A stretch of DNA of 16,524 nt from CAZSWS01 sp964610765 (GTDB taxonomy: Bacteria > Bacteroidota > Bacteroidia > Bacteroidales > Tannerellaceae), in the NCBI GenBank assembly GCA_964610765.1, contig CAZSWS010000066.1, positions 1 through 16,524 on the forward strand, given 5' to 3'. A program made the translations under genes and the position numbers. Numbering within the stretch: the first letter of the stretch is position 1; each line of letters opens with the position of its first letter. Below the pieces are notes generated by a model. That model ran no database searches and was not told the origin of the DNA. It saw only the letters and a list, made by a program, of their open reading frames with translations. This document shows, piece by piece, positions 13,318 to 16,524 of the stretch.

Positions 13318-14781
13318 TTAAAAATCTCTTTTATTAGCATTGTCAACCAGATTACTTGGTCCCCTAGCTATCTCATTTATATCATATGGAGATAAGTCGA
13401 CTTTCCCTTTTATACACTCAGGCACATTATATGACTTAAAAAGCATTTCATAGTAATCAGGGTCTTTTTGAGGTAAAATAAATGCTTTATATGCTTTGCC
13501 TTTCTCATCAAAATAAGATACATAAAGCCTTGTAAAGCTATCTCCTGACCGCCTACTACTGAACACTATCCATCGTCCATTAGATGACCAAGAATGATAG
13601 CTATCACTTTCATCACTATTTATATCTTTCATTAGGGAGATTTCTCCTGTTTTTAAATTAATCTGATATAAGTCGTTTTCTTTATGCCAAATAGGGAATG
13701 TACCATAGTTAGACATGCAAAAAACCAAATAATTCCCATCAGGTGAAACTCTTGGAATTACAGAGCTTTTCACCGTTTGTTTTGCAGAAACTAATGTATC
13801 CACCTTATTACCAAAGGTTCCTTTTTCCGGATTAAAAGAGATGCGTAGTATATCATATTTTAAAGATTGATAATTCTTAGGCATATCTAAGGCCGGAGCA
13901 CTACAAAAATACAAATAACGTCCATCAGGAGACCACTCAGGGAAAGTTTCATAGCTATTTTTTGAAAACAATAGAGTATCTGTGAATATAACATTTTTCT
14001 CTGAATCATAAATAACTATATCAGACTCTGTATCAAAAACCTCAATACGGTTAGGATGAGCAGAACGAAACACTTGATTGGTTTTATTCGTTGAAAAAGC
14101 AATATATCGCTCTTCTGGATGCCATCGAGGATAAACACCCGCTGCAGGCATCCAAGAGGTTTTCATATCAATTTTTTTTATATCTGAATGCTTCAAGATG
14201 ATTGTTCCACCATAGCTACCTCTCATATGAAAAAGCATTGTCTCAGGATTATTATTGCTAAAAGAATGACAATTCATACAATTGTTGTCTGTCAAAGTGT
14301 TTAACATAATAGGTGTTTCATTAAAGTTCTCAAGACAGCGCTGGTATATACCCATTTCATTCCATAGCTCATAACCCGGCTCTATTAATCTATATGCGAC
14401 ATAAGGATCTATTGGCTCATTGGCTATTCGAAAGTCGATATCTTTATACTTTACAATGCTTTCACCATTAATAGAAAATATTTTCACTAACAACTGTTTC
14501 CCTTTATTCTCACTCAATAAGTTTCTCCATCTTTTCAATGGAAATTTGATATTTTTTTCAGCTTTTACCTCAAAAGAATCATTACCTGCCACAACACGTA
14601 CAACAAAGGTGCTTCCTGCTTCTCTAAGTTGAAAATTCAAAGGAGCAATATTATAAGGTATATACGTACCTTCATAAAGTGGATATATTTTAGCATATCT
14701 ATCAACGTCTGTATAATTGTCAACAGAGTATGTGCAGGATAGAATCAAAAACAACAAACATATATATTGAAATAGTTTCAT
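13318..14781 (-). CDS. Lipoprotein with c-type haem motif and PD40/TolB-like propeller
   Basis: A 487-residue envelope protein. The lipobox LILSC puts the lipidated Cys at 16. An N-terminal beta-rich domain (about 40-125) follows, then a CxxCH haem-attachment motif, CMNCH at 168-172. The remaining part shows at least four PD40/TolB-type repeats: PRWHPEERYIAFS (218-230), PEWSPDGRYLYFCS (281-294), PRVSPDGNYLVFCMS (343-357) and HSWSSNGRWIVFSSRR (396-411). A haem-bearing TolB-like propeller suggests an electron-transfer or redox-sensing lipoprotein outside the cytoplasm; function is unproven and the axial sixth ligand cannot be picked. It lies 28 bp behind the DUF6057 gene, as in an operon, and I recall this pairing from other Bacteroidetes. 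A weak 8-bp hairpin (13309-13316 with 13325-13332) overlaps the stop codon. More AT-rich than the genes left of the tRNA. Confidence 0.8.
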   Translation of the reverse strand: MKLFQYICLLFLILSCTYSVDNYTDVDRYAKIYPLYEGTYIPYNIAPLNFQLREAGSTFVVRVVAGNDSFEVKAEKNIKFPLKRWRNLLSENKGKQLLVKIFSINGESIVKYKDIDFRIANEPIDPYVAYRLIEPGYELWNEMGIYQRCLENFNETPIMLNTLTDNNCMNCHSFSNNNPETMLFHMRGSYGGTIILKHSDIKKIDMKTSWMPAAGVYPRWHPEERYIAFSTNKTNQVFRSAHPNRIEVFDTESDIVIYDSEKNVIFTDTLLFSKNSYETFPEWSPDGRYLYFCSAPALDMPKNYQSLKYDILRISFNPEKGTFGNKVDTLVSAKQTVKSSVIPRVSPDGNYLVFCMSNYGTFPIWHKENDLYQINLKTGEISLMKDINSDESDSYHSWSSNGRWIVFSSRRSGDSFTRLYVSYFDEKGKAYKAFILPQKDPDYYEMLFKSYNVPECIKGKVDLSPYDINEIARGPSNLVDNANKRDF

Positions 14782-14809
14782 AAAAGCTCAACTTAGTTAT
14801 TTACACTCT

Positions 14810-16524
14810 TTATATATTAACTGTAGAATAATACCAGTATGTATTTCCAAACCTCTCTTTCAGCAAGTCTTTAGAGACTACATTCGTTGCTTTAGATGCA
14901 ATTTGAGTAAACTCCATAAACTCAGTTTGCACTTCAGCACTTATTGAGAACTTCCCTAATATTGTATCTGAATTCTCTACTACATACCTACTAATCATTA
15001 ATGCCTCTTCAAAATGGCGAGGCATTTGCTTATAATCCATTTTCTCATAGAATTCATTCATACAATAAAGCATAGCCTTCAAATCTTTCTTCAACAACAG
15101 ATATGCTATTAAATTTTCAAATAGCTTTTTATTTGAGGGCTGCTCTCTTAAAAAGAGAATCAAATCATGTTCTGGAAAATTATAGTTAAGAATTATATCT
15201 GGAAGTTTACTATATACAGGTATTCCTGGAATAAGATATAAAGAATCTTTTTGCAATAATTCATAATTCTTTTTTTGTTGACTTGCCCACTGTTTATGAA
15301 TAAAAGATCGCTCTAATAAATTGGTGTATTTGTTAAAATTATGAAAATCCCCTCTTAAAAGAGTAGTAATCACTAAGCGCTTCAAAGGCTTTACACCATA
15401 CTCTCTCTTATTTGACATCATCTCTTCAAAAGCACAATGTTCAGCTGCTTGAACTATGCCCAATCTATAATACTGCTCACATGTATACCATGGGCTAAAA
15501 TGAGTGGGGGCCCAATCTAAAAAGAAGCTTTCTTTGCCTGTCTGCGGGTAATGAAATAACTGTGAAGATAATAGCCCCATTTCAGACAAAGCAATATTGG
15601 CATAGAATGTGGCTAAATGATTACCTTGCTCAATATCTCTCTTATCTTTTCTTAAGGACAAAACTTTCTCCCAATTACCTTGTTCTACTTCATACCCCAT
15701 CTTTGCTATAAACTCCATTTCCGGTTCACTAGATTTTTGAATTCCATAAATCATGAACGCTATAGCAAGTATATTATAACATATTAAAACCATTAAGGGC
15801 TTTTCATAACTTGGCAATTTTTTACTTCCTAGTATCATCATGAGTAAAAGAAAGAAAGGTAAAGAAAGCCAAACAGCCATAAACATTTTATTAGGAAATG
15901 TCAAAACAAATGGAGTGACTGCTAAATAGGTGTTTTTAAAAGAAGATATGTATATAAACAGATGAGCTAAATAAGGAATTAGCAATGATAATAAAATTAA
16001 GATGACAGGATAAATATATGACTTCTTAAAGTGAAAAAGTTCATAAAACACAACCAAAGCTACATATAGAATAGCATTCCCACCTGCGACAAAATATACA
16101 ATAAAGTATAAACATATTCCTATTATATAACGTTTTAGTCCTTCAGGAACCAACAAATAAACATAAACATTAAATAAAGAAAAAACAATTGCTAAGATGT
16201 ATGTTAAATGAATGTAAATATCACTTATAACAAAAAGCAAAGCAACTGGTAGTAAAAAAGCAATTGGGAAATAACGATAGGTTTGTTTTTCAACATGTTC
16301 GCAAATTTTCATAAATAAAACAAAAACAAGACCTAAGAGTAAAGAAATAATCAAAGCACCTAACCACTTGTAATAATAAAACTGGACAAGAAATGAGCCA
16401 CAATAATCTATTAGTCCACCTACTTTAGATATATAAGTTTCAAAATACAACCAATCATTAAGGAAGAACTGGTTCGCTTCCTGAAAACCTATAATATGAA
16501 ATCTATTATAAAAATACAACCATA
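14810..16524 (-). CDS. DUF6057-like multi-spanning membrane protein, 5' end cut by the window
   Basis: The reading frame stays open to the window edge (codons TTG at 16519 and TGG at 16522), so a true start lies outside and some N-terminal residues are missing. The first half (about 260 visible residues) is a run of hydrophobic helices, for example YKWLGALIISLLLGLVFVLF and YFPIAFLLPVALLFVISDIY, probably seven or eight segments. The second half (about 270-569) is soluble and helical, with TPR-like stretches (QGNHLATFYANIALSEMG, FENLIAYLLLKKDLKAMLYCMNEFYEKM). This two-part design fits the DUF6057 family of Bacteroidetes, for which I know no function. It precedes the haem-motif lipoprotein, and both may serve one envelope process. 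Family call from overall resemblance, moderately sure. Confidence 0.7.
   Translation of the reverse strand, partial: WLYFYNRFHIIGFQEANQFFLNDWLYFETYISKVGGLIDYCGSFLVQFYYYKWLGALIISLLLGLVFVLFMKICEHVEKQTYRYFPIAFLLPVALLFVISDIYIHLTYILAIVFSLFNVYVYLLVPEGLKRYIIGICLYFIVYFVAGGNAILYVALVVFYELFHFKKSYIYPVILILLSLLIPYLAHLFIYISSFKNTYLAVTPFVLTFPNKMFMAVWLSLPFFLLLMMILGSKKLPSYEKPLMVLICYNILAIAFMIYGIQKSSEPEMEFIAKMGYEVEQGNWEKVLSLRKDKRDIEQGNHLATFYANIALSEMGLLSSQLFHYPQTGKESFFLDWAPTHFSPWYTCEQYYRLGIVQAAEHCAFEEMMSNKREYGVKPLKRLVITTLLRGDFHNFNKYTNLLERSFIHKQWASQQKKNYELLQKDSLYLIPGIPVYSKLPDIILNYNFPEHDLILFLREQPSNKKLFENLIAYLLLKKDLKAMLYCMNEFYEKMDYKQMPRHFEEALMISRYVVENSDTILGKFSISAEVQTEFMEFTQIASKATNVVSKDLLKERFGNTYWYYSTVNI

Overview
This window reads as chromosome of a member of the order Bacteroidales (Bacteroides, Parabacteroides, Dysgonomonas or a relative; I cannot fix the genus). 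The grounds are: several promoters of the Bacteroidetes TTTG-N19-20-TAnnTTTG type; a GH78 alpha-L-rhamnosidase-like enzyme and an S-type exported sulfatase; two DUF1573 proteins; a lipoprotein propeller next to a DUF6057 membrane protein; and a tRNA-Pro without an encoded CCA. Base composition is moderately AT-rich.

Layout, left to right. (1) Minus strand: an exported GH78 glycoside hydrolase (37-2328). A 585-bp gap follows, holding an exactly 22-bp-phased tandem repeat. Then comes a plus-strand AlbA_2 / winged-helix regulator (2914-3588), whose 3' end overlaps a minus-strand HAD phosphatase of YihX type (3560-4186). (2) Minus strand: the Mg2+ transporter gene mgtE (4322-5704), preceded by a leader of about 165 nt. 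(3) Plus strand: an exported sulfatase (6102-7511). It converges through an 18-bp terminator hairpin on a minus-strand operon of two DUF1573 proteins and the GTPase meaB (10209 back to 7590). (4) Plus strand: a 2-Cys peroxiredoxin (10611-11243), a small exported Spy/CpxP-like protein (11393-11848), aroB (11962-13023) and tRNA-Pro(GGG) (13060-13134), mostly separated by clear intrinsic terminators and promoters. (5) Minus strand, more AT-rich: a DUF6057 membrane protein (cut by the window edge) followed by a lipoprotein with a CxxCH haem motif and a PD40/TolB-like propeller.

The most interesting object is the mgtE leader. From transcript start to mgtE it can form, in order: segment 1 (5803-5792), segment 2 (5758-5745), segment 3 (5741-5728) and segment 4, which is the mgtE Shine-Dalgarno (5716-5708). 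1:2 can pair at 11 of 12 positions, 2:3 at 8 of 8, and 3:4 at 9 of 9, and the pairings exclude each other. This is the 1:2 / 2:3 / 3:4 arrangement of an attenuator, except that it would act on translation. An 18-codon ORF (MGEDPYPNCQLIIVLTVL, 5809-5753) runs through segment 1, where codons 3-6 (E-D-P-Y) are segment 1 exactly, and it stops inside segment 2. The acidic/proline start resembles the Mg2+-sensing MgtL leader peptide of E. coli mgtA (MEPDPTP...). I infer a leader-peptide-controlled Mg2+ switch for mgtE in Bacteroidetes. Only the sequence features are observed; the mechanism is inference.

The other genes are mostly housekeeping or envelope functions: glycan degradation (GH78, sulfatase), methylmalonyl-CoA mutase maintenance (meaB), peroxide defence (peroxiredoxin) and the shikimate pathway (aroB). 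No SusC/SusD pair, transposase, integrase or CRISPR array is visible.
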